The notes under the pieces were generated by a model. That model did no database searches and had not been told where the DNA came from. It saw only the letters and a program-made list of their open reading frames with translations. Shown one piece after another: positions 30,798-39,846 of a stretch of 64,000 nucleotides of DNA. The stretch is from Stutzerimonas stutzeri (GTDB lineage Bacteria; Pseudomonadota; Gammaproteobacteria; Pseudomonadales; Pseudomonadaceae), in NCBI RefSeq assembly GCF_019090095.1, contig NZ_JAGQFP010000002.1, forward strand, positions 1,860,001-1,924,000, written 5' to 3'. Within the stretch, counting starts at the first letter, position 1. The number at the start of each line of letters is the position of its first letter. The translations under genes were made by a program, and so were the position numbers.

Positions 30798-32078
30798 TTA
30801 TTGCTGGGTCACGATGGCCATGTTGCCCGAGCCCATTTGCGACACCATGGCGGCGTTGCCCATGCCGCTCTGGTCGAGGATCGCCTGGTTGGCGGTACCC
30901 CCTTGCAGCACTTGCGCCAGATGGCCTTCGCCGGTCTGGGAAAGGGCGACTTCGTTGTCCGCGCCATAGATCTGCTGGATATCGGCGACGTTGAGGTTGC
31001 CGTCCTGCATCACGTCCACCCGGTTGTTGTCGCCGTAGCTCGAGCCGGTCAATTCGTTACCATTGCCGGTCTGGCTGACGGTCAGCAGGTTGTCGGAGCC
31101 GTCCTGGGCGAAATCGATCAGGTGATCGGCGCCTTGCTGAGTGACATAGGCCTGGTTGTATTCGCCGGTCTGTTGAAGCGAGGCCGTCTGGAAGTTGCCA
31201 TCGAGCTGGTCGATGGTGAGGTAGTTGTTATTGCCGGTCTGCTCGGCCGTGGCGTTATTGCCATCGCCGGCCTGGAAAACATCGGTGCTGTTGGCCACGC
31301 CGTTCTGGTAAATCGCCGCGGTTTGCAACGAGCCGCTCTGGTCAACGTAGGCTTCGTTCATCGTCCCGGAAGACCGGATGCTGGCGGTGTGATCGGAACC
31401 TTGCTGCGTCACCGAGGCGACCTGCGAGTCGCCCTGCTGTTCGATCTCGGCGCGTGAGTCGAAGGCATTGGTCTGATAGACGCTCGCATCGTTGAAGTTG
31501 CCCTGCTGGTCGACGCTGGCGGTGTTGCGGGCGCCGCCGTCCTGCCAGACCAGCGAGACGTTCTCATCCCCCGTTTGGCGCTGTTCCGAGACGCTCGCCT
31601 CGGTGTTGCTCTGCACGCTTTCAGCGAAGTTGTCGTTGCCACTTTGCTCTGTCACCGCCGTGCTCATGTCCGCCGCGTTCTGCTCGGTGATCGAGACGTT
31701 GAACGTGCCGTCCTGGTATTGCCGGGCGCTGGCGCCGAAGGAGTCGTTCTGGACGATGCTGGCATCGTTGTTGTCGCCGTACTGCTCCTGGATCGCCTCG
31801 CTCTGGTCGGTCGAGGTCTGGCTGATCGCGGCAACGTTCAGGTTGCCGCCCTGGGTCTGCACCGCGTCGGACAGGGTTGCTTGCGTCTGGGTCACCTTGC
31901 CGTCGTTGCCGGCGCCGATCTGCGACTGATAGGACAGGTTGTCCCGCCCGCCGCTCTGGGTGGCTTCGGCGATATTGTCGGTACCGGACTGATTCTGTTC
32001 CGCGCGGTTATCGTCGGCGTAGGCCTGGGTCGCCAGGATCGCAATGATGGCGGCTGCGAGGGGCTTGCACTTGAACAT
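30798..32078 (-). CDS. Large secreted curlin-repeat (amyloid-like) protein
   Basis: 426 residues from ATG 32078 (GGAGAG upstream). Signal peptide 1-21 (ILATQAYA). The rest is about 18 consecutive repeats of roughly 22 residues with the curlin pattern N-x-A-x-x-x-Q-x-G (for example NNATAEQTGNNNYLTIDQ, NLNVAAISQTSTDQSEAIQE). It is rich in Q, N, G, S, T and D, with very few charges except D and E and no lysine after the N-terminus. CsgA and CsgB have five such units, so this is a several-fold longer relative. No csgG, csgE, csgF or second subunit gene is near, so export would need genes elsewhere. It lies between maa and the glucosidase, transcribed opposite to both. Expected to form extracellular fibres; biofilm role inferred. 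Confidence 0.82.
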   Translation of the reverse strand: MFKCKPLAAAIIAILATQAYADDNRAEQNQSGTDNIAEATQSGGRDNLSYQSQIGAGNDGKVTQTQATLSDAVQTQGGNLNVAAISQTSTDQSEAIQEQYGDNNDASIVQNDSFGASARQYQDGTFNVSITEQNAADMSTAVTEQSGNDNFAESVQSNTEASVSEQRQTGDENVSLVWQDGGARNTASVDQQGNFNDASVYQTNAFDSRAEIEQQGDSQVASVTQQGSDHTASIRSSGTMNEAYVDQSGSLQTAAIYQNGVANSTDVFQAGDGNNATAEQTGNNNYLTIDQLDGNFQTASLQQTGEYNQAYVTQQGADHLIDFAQDGSDNLLTVSQTGNGNELTGSSYGDNNRVDVMQDGNLNVADIQQIYGADNEVALSQTGEGHLAQVLQGGTANQAILDQSGMGNAAMVSQMGSGNMAIVTQQ

Positions 32079-32335
32079 GTCGTCTCTCCATGGGGGTAGG
32101 GGCGTGTCGTTCCTGACTGGCGCGGCTGCGTCTGGCTTTAGCCGGAGGCTGCAGCTACGACGGTGTCGGTCGCGGAACTACCCCGATCCTAGGAAGGCCT
32201 CGTGACAAAATAATGTCGAATCAGCGTTGTGTCGACGTTTTTATGGCGATGGGCGGCAGGCACGGCTGCCGGATTGCATGAGCGCTCGGACCGTGGGGGG
32301 AGGCGTGTGCACTACGCCCCCGGCAGGAGGTGGCT
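32079..32335. other. Divergent intergenic region, curlin-repeat and glucosidase genes
   Basis: 257 bases upstream of the leftward curlin-repeat gene and leading into the glucosidase promoter. A stretch at 32295-32330 is G/C rich with GGGGGGAGG and an extra CTACGCC (32312-32318) that might add MalT contacts. No other clear signal. Confidence 0.4.
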
Positions 32336-32406
32336 CTACGCCTGGTTCATACGCCTCGTTATTGCTGGCGGCGGAGGATGTTGCGGCGGGTTGCCGCACC
32401 TAGAGT
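32336..32406 (+). promoter_or_regulatory. MalT-type promoter of the glucosidase-malK operon
   Basis: CTACGCC (32336-32342), 6 bases, ATACGCC (32349-32355), 17 bases, GGAGGATGT (32373-32381), 19 bases, TAGAGT (32401-32406). The spacing is identical to the malE promoter. The start codon is 36 bases downstream of the -10. Confidence 0.8.
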
Positions 32407-32442
32407 GGCGGCGTGTTCCCCCAAACATCGAAGGTGGGTTGT

Positions 32443-34062
32443 ATGAATCGCAACGACTGGTGGCGCGGCGGCGTCATTTATCAGGTTTACCCGCGCAGCT
32501 TTTTCGATAGCAACGGCGACGGGGTCGGCGATCTGCTCGGTGTGGTCGAGAAGATCGACTACATCGCCAGCCTCAACGTCGATGCCATCTGGCTGTCGCC
32601 ATTCTTCACCTCGCCGATGAAAGACTTCGGCTATGACGTGTCCGATTACCGTGACGTCGATCCGCTGTTCGGCACGCTGAACGACTTCAAGCAGGTCATC
32701 GACGTCGCCCATGCGCGTGGCATTCGTATTCTCATCGATCAGGTGCTCAACCATTCCTCGGACCAGCACGCCTGGTTCAAGGAAAGCCGCTCCAGCCGCG
32801 ACAACCCGAAAGCGGACTGGTACGTCTGGGCCGATCCGAAGGACGACGGCACCGTACCCAACAACTGGCTGTCGGTCTTCGGCGGGCCCGCCTGGACCTG
32901 GGACAGCCGCCGCAAGCAGTATTACCTGCACAACTTCCTGTCCAGCCAGCCGGATCTCAACTTCCATTGCGAGGAGGTCCAGCAGCAGCTGCTCGACGAC
33001 ATGGAGTTCTGGTTGAAGCTGGGGGTCGACGGTTTCCGCCTGGATGCCGCGAACTTCTACTTTCATGATCGTGAGCTGCGCGACAACCCGCCGAATCATG
33101 AGATTCGAGAAGGTAGCATCGGTGTGCGCGCCGATAACCCCTATGCCTTCCAGCAGCACGTCTTCGACAAGACCCAGCCGGAAAACATCGGATTCCTGCG
33201 GCGGATCCGGCAGTTGCTCGAGCGTTATCCAGGCAGCGCGACCGTCGCAGAGATCGGTTGCGATCATTCGCTGAGGACCATGGCCGCGTACACGGGCGGC
33301 AGCGATACCCTGCACATGGCCTACTCGTTCGACCTGCTGACCGAGCAGTGCAGCCCGAGCTTCCTGCGCCACACCATCGATTGCGTGGAGCGCGAGCTGG
33401 TCGACGGCTGGCCCTGCTGGTCGATCGGCAACCACGACGTGGTGCGGGTGATGAGCCGCTGGGCGCTGGCCAACCAGCCGGATCATGCCCGTGGCCGCAT
33501 GTTCATGGCGATGCTGCTGAGCATGCGCGGCAGCGTCTGCCTCTATCAGGGTGAAGAGTTGGGGCTGGACGAGGCCGAGCTGCAATTCGAGCAACTGGTC
33601 GACCCCTACGGCATCCGCTTCTGGCCCGAATTCAAGGGGCGCGACGGCTGCCGGACGCCGATGCCCTGGCACGATCAGGACCCGCACGGTGGCTTCAGCC
33701 GCGAACAGCCCTGGTTGCCGCTGGCCGACAAGCATCTGCCGCTCTCGGTGGCCGCGCAGGAGCCGGATCCGAACTCAATGCTCAACATCTATCGCCGCTT
33801 CCTCGCGTGGCGCCAGGATCAGCGTCTTCTGGTCGAAGGCAGCATGCGCACCGTCTATCACGACGACGCCCTGCTGGTGTACGAGCGGCGCCTGGATGAT
33901 GAAGTCTGGGTGTGTTTGTTCAACATGAGCGACAGTGCCCGGCACTATGACCTGTCTGCACCGGTCGAAGGGCTCGACGTGCCATCGGCCACCGCGGTAT
34001 TCGATGGTCAGGGCGTACATCTGCCGGCGCACGGCTTCGGCTTCGCCCGCCGGCTCGGCTAA
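32443..34062 (+). CDS. aglA: Cytoplasmic alpha-glucosidase (GH13)
   Basis: 539 residues from ATG 32443 (AAGGTGG upstream); no signal peptide. It starts with the oligo-1,6-glucosidase/alpha-glucosidase signature WWRGGVIYQVYPRSFFDSNGDGVGDLLGV. Catalytic motifs: GVDGFRLDAANFYFHD (nucleophile Asp), VAEIGCDH (acid Glu) and SIGNHDVVRV (Asp). The calcium-type segment DSNGDGVGD is present. It should cut glucose from the end of imported maltodextrins. A trehalose-6-phosphate hydrolase (TreC) is a related family, but no PTS genes are here. It is followed after 106 bases by malK with a hairpin in the gap. Gene symbol by analogy. Confidence 0.9.
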   Translation: MNRNDWWRGGVIYQVYPRSFFDSNGDGVGDLLGVVEKIDYIASLNVDAIWLSPFFTSPMKDFGYDVSDYRDVDPLFGTLNDFKQVIDVAHARGIRILIDQVLNHSSDQHAWFKESRSSRDNPKADWYVWADPKDDGTVPNNWLSVFGGPAWTWDSRRKQYYLHNFLSSQPDLNFHCEEVQQQLLDDMEFWLKLGVDGFRLDAANFYFHDRELRDNPPNHEIREGSIGVRADNPYAFQQHVFDKTQPENIGFLRRIRQLLERYPGSATVAEIGCDHSLRTMAAYTGGSDTLHMAYSFDLLTEQCSPSFLRHTIDCVERELVDGWPCWSIGNHDVVRVMSRWALANQPDHARGRMFMAMLLSMRGSVCLYQGEELGLDEAELQFEQLVDPYGIRFWPEFKGRDGCRTPMPWHDQDPHGGFSREQPWLPLADKHLPLSVAAQEPDPNSMLNIYRRFLAWRQDQRLLVEGSMRTVYHDDALLVYERRLDDEVWVCLFNMSDSARHYDLSAPVEGLDVPSATAVFDGQGVHLPAHGFGFARRLG

Positions 34063-34066
34063 GTCC

Positions 34067-34106
34067 CGGGCCGGGACGAGACGGATGCATCGTCTCGACC
34101 GGCCCG
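34067..34106 (+). other. Strong inverted repeat between glucosidase and malK
   Basis: Left arm CGGGCCGGGACGAGACG (34067-34083) and right arm CGTCTCGACCGGCCCG (34091-34106) form a 16-bp stem with one bulge and a short loop. There is no U-run, so it is likely an mRNA-stabilising or attenuating hairpin. Confidence 0.65.
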
Positions 34107-34168
34107 TCGCCGCTCGCTATGCTCGCCGTGACTCGTCGCGGCAGCTGTTTTGAAGGAGAACAACAATA

Positions 34169-35284
<1,116 letters not shown>

Positions 35285-35292
35285 TGCAGCCT

Positions 35293-35316
35293 GCGGCAGC
35301 CGGATCCGGCTGCCGC
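35293..35316. terminator. Palindromic hairpin between convergent malK and sugE
   Basis: GCGGCAGCCG, GATC, CGGCTGCCGC: a perfect 10-bp stem nine bases after malK and nine before the sugE stop. It probably ends both transcripts, although no T-run follows on either side. Confidence 0.65.
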
Positions 35317-35324
35317 GGCGCTTA

Positions 35325-35639
35325 TCAATGGCTCAGTTTCAGCCCCACCAGGCCGACGCAGATCAGCATCACGCTGGCCAGGCGGAGCAGGGCTGCCGAC
35401 TCGCCGAACAGCAGAATGCCCACGACCACCGTTCCGACCGCTCCGATGCCCGTCCAGACGGCGTAGGCAGTGCCCAGCGGCAGCTCTTTCATGGCGATGC
35501 CCAGCAACGCCAGGCTGGCGAGCATGGCGGCAACCGTGAGCACGGTGGGAAGCGGGCGGGTGAAGCCTTCGGTGTACTTCAGGCCAACGGCCCAGCCGAC
35601 CTCGAACAGGCCGGCAACAAACAGGATGATCCAGGACAT
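35325..35639 (-). CDS. sugE: SMR-family guanidinium exporter SugE/Gdx
   Basis: 104 residues from ATG 35639 (GGAGG five bases upstream); an in-frame upstream start (35651) would overlap the ribosome site. It has four membrane helices, starting [32 protein letters not shown]. The essential glutamate of small multidrug resistance proteins is in [12 protein letters not shown]. The motif [19 protein letters not shown] marks the SugE/Gdx branch, which exports guanidinium in exchange for protons rather than bulky drugs. The riboswitch at 35669-35711 in its leader confirms the guanidine link. Confidence 0.93.
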   Translation of the reverse strand: MSWIILFVAGLFEVGWAVGLKYTEGFTRPLPTVLTVAAMLASLALLGIAMKELPLGTAYAVWTGIGAVGTVVVGILLFGESAALLRLASVMLICVGLVGLKLSH

Positions 35640-35668
35640 ACGCACCTCCACGGGACGGTGATAAGGGT

Positions 35669-35711
35669 GGGGCCGTCCCCGGTGATGTGTGCCGCCTGAG
35701 GTCGTCCTCAG
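35669..35711 (-). promoter_or_regulatory. Guanidine-II (mini-ykkC) riboswitch
   Basis: In the sugE leader, read leftward, there are two hairpins with the diagnostic ACGR tetraloops: CTGAGG-ACGA-CCTCAG (35711-35696) and GGGG-ACGG-CCCC (35680-35669), joined by a 15-base linker. The sugE ribosome site follows about 20 bases later. Guanidine-II RNAs switch on translation of guanidine exporters when guanidine binds both loops. Confidence 0.93.
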
Positions 35712-35719
35712 CGTGCGCT

Positions 35720-35747
35720 ATTGTCCACAGCTGCACGGTCCGGGCAA
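35720..35747 (-). promoter_or_regulatory. Sigma70 promoter of sugE riboswitch RNA
   Basis: TTGCCC (35747-35742), 16 bases, GACAAT (35725-35720). Start of transcription would fall a few bases before the first riboswitch hairpin, leaving a minimal leader. Confidence 0.6.
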
Positions 35748-35771
35748 CTGCCTCGGACCGGCGCAAGCGTA

Positions 35772-36713
35772 TCAGGGGGCGTCAGAGCCGTCCTTCATTC
35801 TTCGATAGACCGTCGCCAGCAGCGCCCCGGAGAGGTTGTGCCAGACGCTGAACAACGCGCTGGGCACCGCTGCCAGCGGCGAAAAGTGAGCGCTGGCCAG
35901 GGCCGCCCCGAGCCCCGAGTTCTGCATGCCAACTTCGATCGACAGGGTCTTGCGCTGCGCCAGCGGCAGGCCGAACAGGCGTCCGACCAGATAGCCGATG
36001 CCGAGCCCCAGGCTGTTGTGCAGCACGACCACGGCCATGATCAACAGGCCCGACTCGGCGATCTTCGCCTGGCTCGCAGCGACTACCGCGGCAACGATGA
36101 TCACGATGCTCACCACCGAGACCAGCGGCAGGATGTCGACCACCTGATGCACCCTGTTGCCCAGCAAACGCCGGGCGACCAGGCCGAGGGCGATCGGCAC
36201 CAGCACGATCTGCACGATGGACATGAACAGCGCGCCGAAATTGACCGGTAGCCAGGCCGAGGCCAGCAGCCAGATCAGTGCGGGTGTGACCAGCGGGGCG
36301 AGCAGCGTCGTGACAGCGGTAATCGCCACGGACAGCGCTACGTCGCCGCGGGAGAACCAGGCGATGACGTTGGACGCCGTGCCGCCCGGGCAACAGCCCA
36401 CCAGGATCACCCCGACGGCAATTTCCGCCGGCAGACCCAGCAGTTGGCAGAGCAGCCAGGCGAGGGCGGGCATGATCAGAAATTGTGCCCCGACACCCAG
36501 CGCCACCCAGAGTGGACGGCGTGCGACCTCGGCGAAGTCTGCGGCTTTCAGGGTCAGGCCCATGCCGAACATGATCAGGCCGAGCAACGGGACGATCCAG
36601 GCGGTGGCTGGCAGGAACCAGCTGGGCTGAAAGAAAGCGAGGACGGCGAACAGCAGGACCCAGAGGGCGAAGGTGTTGCCGACAAAGCGGCTGAAGGCGG
36701 CGAGGGCACGCAT
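35772..36713 (-). CDS. BASS-family (bile acid:sodium symporter-like) transporter
   Basis: 313 residues, about nine to ten membrane helices. Family motifs: LIMFGMGLTLKAADF near the N-terminus, the sodium-site region VGCCPGGTASNVIAWFSRGDVALSVAIT, and EVGMQNSGLGAALA in the C-terminal half. Both re-entrant sodium-binding motifs are intact. Bacterial members carry organic acids such as pantoate, pyruvate or sulfated compounds, and the substrate here is unknown. It lies upstream of sugE, but the sugE promoter is in the gap, so the two are likely separate units. An inverted repeat CGGTCCG/CGGACCG just downstream (35737-35761) may end its transcript. Confidence 0.87.
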   Translation of the reverse strand: MRALAAFSRFVGNTFALWVLLFAVLAFFQPSWFLPATAWIVPLLGLIMFGMGLTLKAADFAEVARRPLWVALGVGAQFLIMPALAWLLCQLLGLPAEIAVGVILVGCCPGGTASNVIAWFSRGDVALSVAITAVTTLLAPLVTPALIWLLASAWLPVNFGALFMSIVQIVLVPIALGLVARRLLGNRVHQVVDILPLVSVVSIVIIVAAVVAASQAKIAESGLLIMAVVVLHNSLGLGIGYLVGRLFGLPLAQRKTLSIEVGMQNSGLGAALASAHFSPLAAVPSALFSVWHNLSGALLATVYRRMKDGSDAP

Positions 36714-36774
36714 CGGGCTTACCTTGTTGTCATTGGAGAGGGGCCGTCAGCCTCGGCTGACGGCCAGAGGCAGT

Positions 36775-37695
36775 TTAGATGCCCTGCGGAATCTCCTCGC
36801 CACCCAGGGCTTCGAACAGCGCGGGCAGGAATTCCTTGAAGGTCAGCATCATCAGCACGAAGCTGGCGTCCTGCTGGCCGAGGTCGTCGTCACCGCCATC
36901 CTGTTCGGCCTGATCCTGCAGCAGCTCTTCGAAGCGCAGGCGCTTGATCACCAGCTTGTCGTCGAGCACGAAGGAGAGCTTGTCCTGCCAGCCCAGCGAC
37001 AATTGAGTGATCTGCTTGCCCACTTCCAGATGCTGCTGGATCTCGTCGCTGGTCAGGTCCTGACGCTTGCAGCGGACCACACCGCCGTCTTCATGGGTGT
37101 CGCGCAGCTCGCACTCGTCGAGCACGAAGAAGTCATCGGCCGCCTTTTGTGTCTTGACCCAGTCGGTCATGGTTGCCGAAGGAGCAATTTTCACCGTCAG
37201 CGGGCGTACCGGCAGCGAGCCGATGGCTTCACGCAGCGTGGAGAGCAGGTCTTCGGCGCGCTTGGGGCTGGAAGAGTCGACCAGAATCAGGCCCTGCTCC
37301 GGCGCGATGGCCGCGAAGGTGCCGGACTTGCGGATGAAGGCACGGGGCAGGAAGGCCTGAATGATGTCGTCCTTGAGCTGGTCGCGTTCTTTCTTGTAGA
37401 CCTTGCGCATCTGCTCGTTTTCGATCTCGTCGACCTTTTCCTTCAGCGCGTCCTTGACCACGCTGCCGGGCAGGATGCGTTCTTCCTTGCGTGTCGAAAT
37501 CAACAGGAAGCCCTGGCTCGCATGCACCAGAGGTGCATCTTCGCCCTTGCCGAAGGGCGCGACGAAACCGTAGGTGCTCACCTCCTGGCTGGCGCAGGGG
37601 CGGGCGGGCTTGGCGGCCAATGCGGTTTCAAGTGTCTCGGCATCGAACGGGACGGTCTGGGTGAGACGGTAGACGAGCAGGTTGCGAAACCACAT
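36775..37695 (-). CDS. rdgC: Recombination-associated protein RdgC
   Basis: 306 residues from ATG 37695, the usual length. It has the typical start [18 protein letters not shown] and the conserved segments [81 protein letters not shown] and [23 protein letters not shown]. RdgC is a ring-shaped dimer that binds double-stranded DNA and restrains RecA; it is needed in E. coli strains lacking other recombination functions. Encoded alone; the next gene upstream is the tRNA cluster on the other strand. Confidence 0.95.
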   Translation of the reverse strand: MWFRNLLVYRLTQTVPFDAETLETALAAKPARPCASQEVSTYGFVAPFGKGEDAPLVHASQGFLLISTRKEERILPGSVVKDALKEKVDEIENEQMRKVYKKERDQLKDDIIQAFLPRAFIRKSGTFAAIAPEQGLILVDSSSPKRAEDLLSTLREAIGSLPVRPLTVKIAPSATMTDWVKTQKAADDFFVLDECELRDTHEDGGVVRCKRQDLTSDEIQQHLEVGKQITQLSLGWQDKLSFVLDDKLVIKRLRFEELLQDQAEQDGGDDDLGQQDASFVLMMLTFKEFLPALFEALGGEEIPQGI

Positions 37696-37848
37696 GACGA
37701 TTGAGACTCCGGTAAAAGCAAAGCGCGCATTATTCCCGTCCCGGTAACGCAGGCCAACCCTGCGGCGCCGATGCGAGCTCGTTTTTGCCAATAAACAGTG
37801 GGTTTCCTAAGTCGTTGTAAGTTCTTCAATTTTTTTTTCAAAAGGGGG

Positions 37849-37877
37849 TTGCCAAGGTTAAGAACCCTCTCTAGAAT
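37849..37877 (+). promoter_or_regulatory. Sigma70 promoter of tRNA-Val/tRNA-Asp
   Basis: TTGCCA (37849-37854), 17 bases, TAGAAT (37872-37877), then a GC-rich discriminator GCGCCCC. The same discriminator follows the tRNA-Ala promoter at 51284, the pattern of growth-rate and ppGpp-controlled stable-RNA promoters. An eight-T run (from 37831) lies upstream. Confidence 0.75.
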
Positions 37878-37899
37878 GCGCCCCACTTCGAGAGCAAAC

Positions 37900-37975
37900 G
37901 GGTGATTAGCTCAGCTGGGAGAGCATCTGCCTTACAAGCAGAGGGTCGGCGGTTCGATCCCGTCATCACCCACCA
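37900..37975 (+). tRNA. tRNA-Val (anticodon TAC)
   Basis: 76 bases with encoded CCA. The acceptor GGGTGAT pairs with ATCACCC, the anticodon loop is CTTACAA, and the T arm GGTTCGATCC is normal. Confidence 0.96.
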
Positions 37976-37988
37976 CTCGAGGTTTAGC

Positions 37989-38065
37989 GCAGCGGTAGTT
38001 CAGTCGGTTAGAATACCGGCCTGTCACGCCGGGGGTCGCGGGTTCGAGTCCCGTCCGCTGCGCCA
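37989..38065 (+). tRNA. tRNA-Asp (anticodon GTC)
   Basis: 77 bases with encoded CCA. The acceptor GCAGCGG pairs with CCGCTGC, the anticodon loop is CTGTCAC, and the body is nearly identical to E. coli tRNA-Asp. It is co-transcribed with tRNA-Val, 13 bases upstream. Confidence 0.96.
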
Positions 38066-38109
38066 TATTAGCCATCAAGGAACACTGAACGCCTTGATAG
38101 CACGAAGAA

Positions 38110-38135
38110 AGCGACCTTAGGGTCGCTTTTTTTTT
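38110..38135 (+). terminator. Rho-independent terminator of the tRNA-Val/Asp operon
   Basis: AGCGACC, TTAG, GGTCGCT, then eight or more T. Strong hairpin and U-run 45 bases after tRNA-Asp. Confidence 0.92.
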
Positions 38136-38301
38136 GCCTGATGTTCTGGTCGTCATCTTTCTGCGTTTCGTGCGGCACTTCTGGACTTTGCATTGTCTTT
38201 ACCTATTACCGCGGCGTGCTCGGTAGTCACTGTATGAGGTGGCTGTTAAGCTCCGGTCATCGTTTTTGCTTCACCCCTTACGCGTAATTAAAGGAAACAG
38301 A

Positions 38302-39057
38302 ATGAGACATCATCGTTTGGCGTCGGCGATTGCCCTGGTTGGCCTGGTTCTGGCGGGCTGTGATTCGGAAACCAGCGCCAAGCTGGAAACCCCGGCACAA
38401 AAAGCGTCCTATGGCATCGGCCTGAACATGGGCAAGAGCCTGGCGCAAGAGGGCATGGCCGATCTCGATTCGAAAGCCGTTGCGCAGGGCATCGACGATG
38501 CCATCGGCAAGAAAGAGCAAAAGCTGACCGACGAGCAACTGATGGAAGCGTTCAGCTCCTTGCAGAAGCGCGCCGAAGAACGCATGGCTGAAATGAACAA
38601 AGAGGCCGTCGCGGCCGGCAAGAAATTCCTCGAAGAAAACGCCAAGCGAGAAGGCGTGAAGACCACCGAGTCCGGTCTTCAATATGAAGTGATCAAAGCC
38701 GCCGATGGCCCGCAACCGGGCCCGGATGACGTCGTGACCGTTCACTACGAGGGCAGCCTGACCGATGGGACTGTCTTCGACAGCTCGATCAAGCGCGGCA
38801 CCCCGATCGATCTGCCGGTTGGTGGCGTGATTCCGGGATGGGTCGAAGGTCTGCAATTGATGCACGTGGGCGAAAAGTACAAGCTGTACATCCCGAGCGA
38901 ACTGGCCTACGGCGAGCAGAGCCCGAGCCCGCTGATTCCCGCCAATTCGGTGCTGGTCTTCGACCTAGAGCTGCTGGGTATCAAGGGTGACGAGAACGCA
39001 GCGGCGCCGGCTGCCGAAGTCGAGCCTGAAGCTGCGGAAGAGACCGACAAGCAGTAA
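38302..39057 (+). CDS. FKBP-type peptidyl-prolyl isomerase, lipoprotein
   Basis: 251 residues from ATG 38302 (AAAGGAAA upstream); earlier in-frame starts lack a site. Lipobox LVLAGC gives a lipidated Cys at about residue 20. The N-terminal FKBP dimerisation helices (about 30-115, KASYGIGLNMGKSLAQEG, AVAQGIDDAI, RMAEMNKEAVAAGKKFLEEN) precede the FKBP domain (about 125-225) with VTVHYEGSLTDGTVFDSS, GVIPGWVEGLQLMHVGEKYKLYIPSELAYGE and VLVFDLELLGI, including the usual ligand-pocket aromatic and VIPGW residues. An acidic Ala/Glu tail follows. It resembles Mip/FkpA/FklB isomerases and probably acts as a periplasmic folding helper at the membrane. Confidence 0.9.
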   Translation: MRHHRLASAIALVGLVLAGCDSETSAKLETPAQKASYGIGLNMGKSLAQEGMADLDSKAVAQGIDDAIGKKEQKLTDEQLMEAFSSLQKRAEERMAEMNKEAVAAGKKFLEENAKREGVKTTESGLQYEVIKAADGPQPGPDDVVTVHYEGSLTDGTVFDSSIKRGTPIDLPVGGVIPGWVEGLQLMHVGEKYKLYIPSELAYGEQSPSPLIPANSVLVFDLELLGIKGDENAAAPAAEVEPEAAEETDKQ

Positions 39058-39072
39058 TCGCTTCGCGGTATC

Positions 39073-39106
39073 GAAACGCCCCGCTTATGCGGGGCGTTTT
39101 CGTTTC
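39073..39106. terminator. Terminator after FKBP gene
   Basis: GAAACGCCCCGC, TTAT, GCGGGGCGTTTTC with flanking T-rich sequence (GTTTTCGTTT). The A-rich left flank lets it work in both directions, as fits the convergent lysE-type gene. Confidence 0.9.
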
Positions 39107-39163
39107 TGGCCGCCACGCCCGGGTTGCTCTCGCACGCGCCGTCGAAGCGGGCTGCGTGCGCGC

Positions 39164-39781
39164 TTAGTGCGTTCCGCGAGCGGTCGCCAGCAGCACGCCG
39201 AATGCGACCAGCAGTCCACCGAATGTGCAGTCTATCCAGGGGCGAACGGCCAGGATGCGCTCGCGCATGGCACCGGCTGAAAAGCACAGCGCGACCAGGC
39301 TGAACCAAGCCACGTGTGCCATCGAGATGAAGACGCCATAGCAGATCTGTACCGCCAGTGGCGTATCCGGATGCACCACCTGGATGAACAGGCTGACGAT
39401 GAATACTGTGGTCTTCGGATTCAAGGCATTGGTTAGAAAACCGGTACGCAGCGCGTCCCAGTTGGAGAGTGACGGTGCGGTGCCGTCGGCCGGCGCGCCA
39501 CCTGAATTTACGCGCAGCATCGTCACGCCGAGATAGATCAGGTAGGCGGCACCGACCAGCTTGATGACATTGAATAGCCAAAGCGACTGCTCGATCAGCA
39601 GGCCGACGCTCAGAAGGGTGTAAGACAGGTGGACCAGTACGCCCAGGCCAACACCTAGAGACGTCAGCACGCCGGCGCGGCGCGACAGGGTCAGGCTGTT
39701 GCGAGTGACCATCGCGAAGTCCGGTCCCGGACTGATCACGGCGAGCAGGGTTATTGTGATCACGGCTATCAGTTCATTCAT
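39164..39781 (-). CDS. LysE/RhtB family amino acid exporter
   Basis: 205 residues with six membrane helices. The signature start is MNELIAVITITLLAVISPGPDFAMVTRNSL, where SPGPDF is the family motif, followed by GVGLGVLVHLSYTLLSVGLLI and FLTNALNPKTTVFIVSLF. These are RhtB-type exporters of amino acids or homoserine lactone-like compounds; substrate unknown. It is divergent from the LysR gene at 39847, which is likely its regulator. Confidence 0.9.
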   Translation of the reverse strand: MNELIAVITITLLAVISPGPDFAMVTRNSLTLSRRAGVLTSLGVGLGVLVHLSYTLLSVGLLIEQSLWLFNVIKLVGAAYLIYLGVTMLRVNSGGAPADGTAPSLSNWDALRTGFLTNALNPKTTVFIVSLFIQVVHPDTPLAVQICYGVFISMAHVAWFSLVALCFSAGAMRERILAVRPWIDCTFGGLLVAFGVLLATARGTH

Positions 39782-39846
39782 GACGTATCCTGTCGGCTGG
39801 TGGAGAGAAACAGGATGCTAGCCAAGGTGCTTCTGGGTGAATAACG

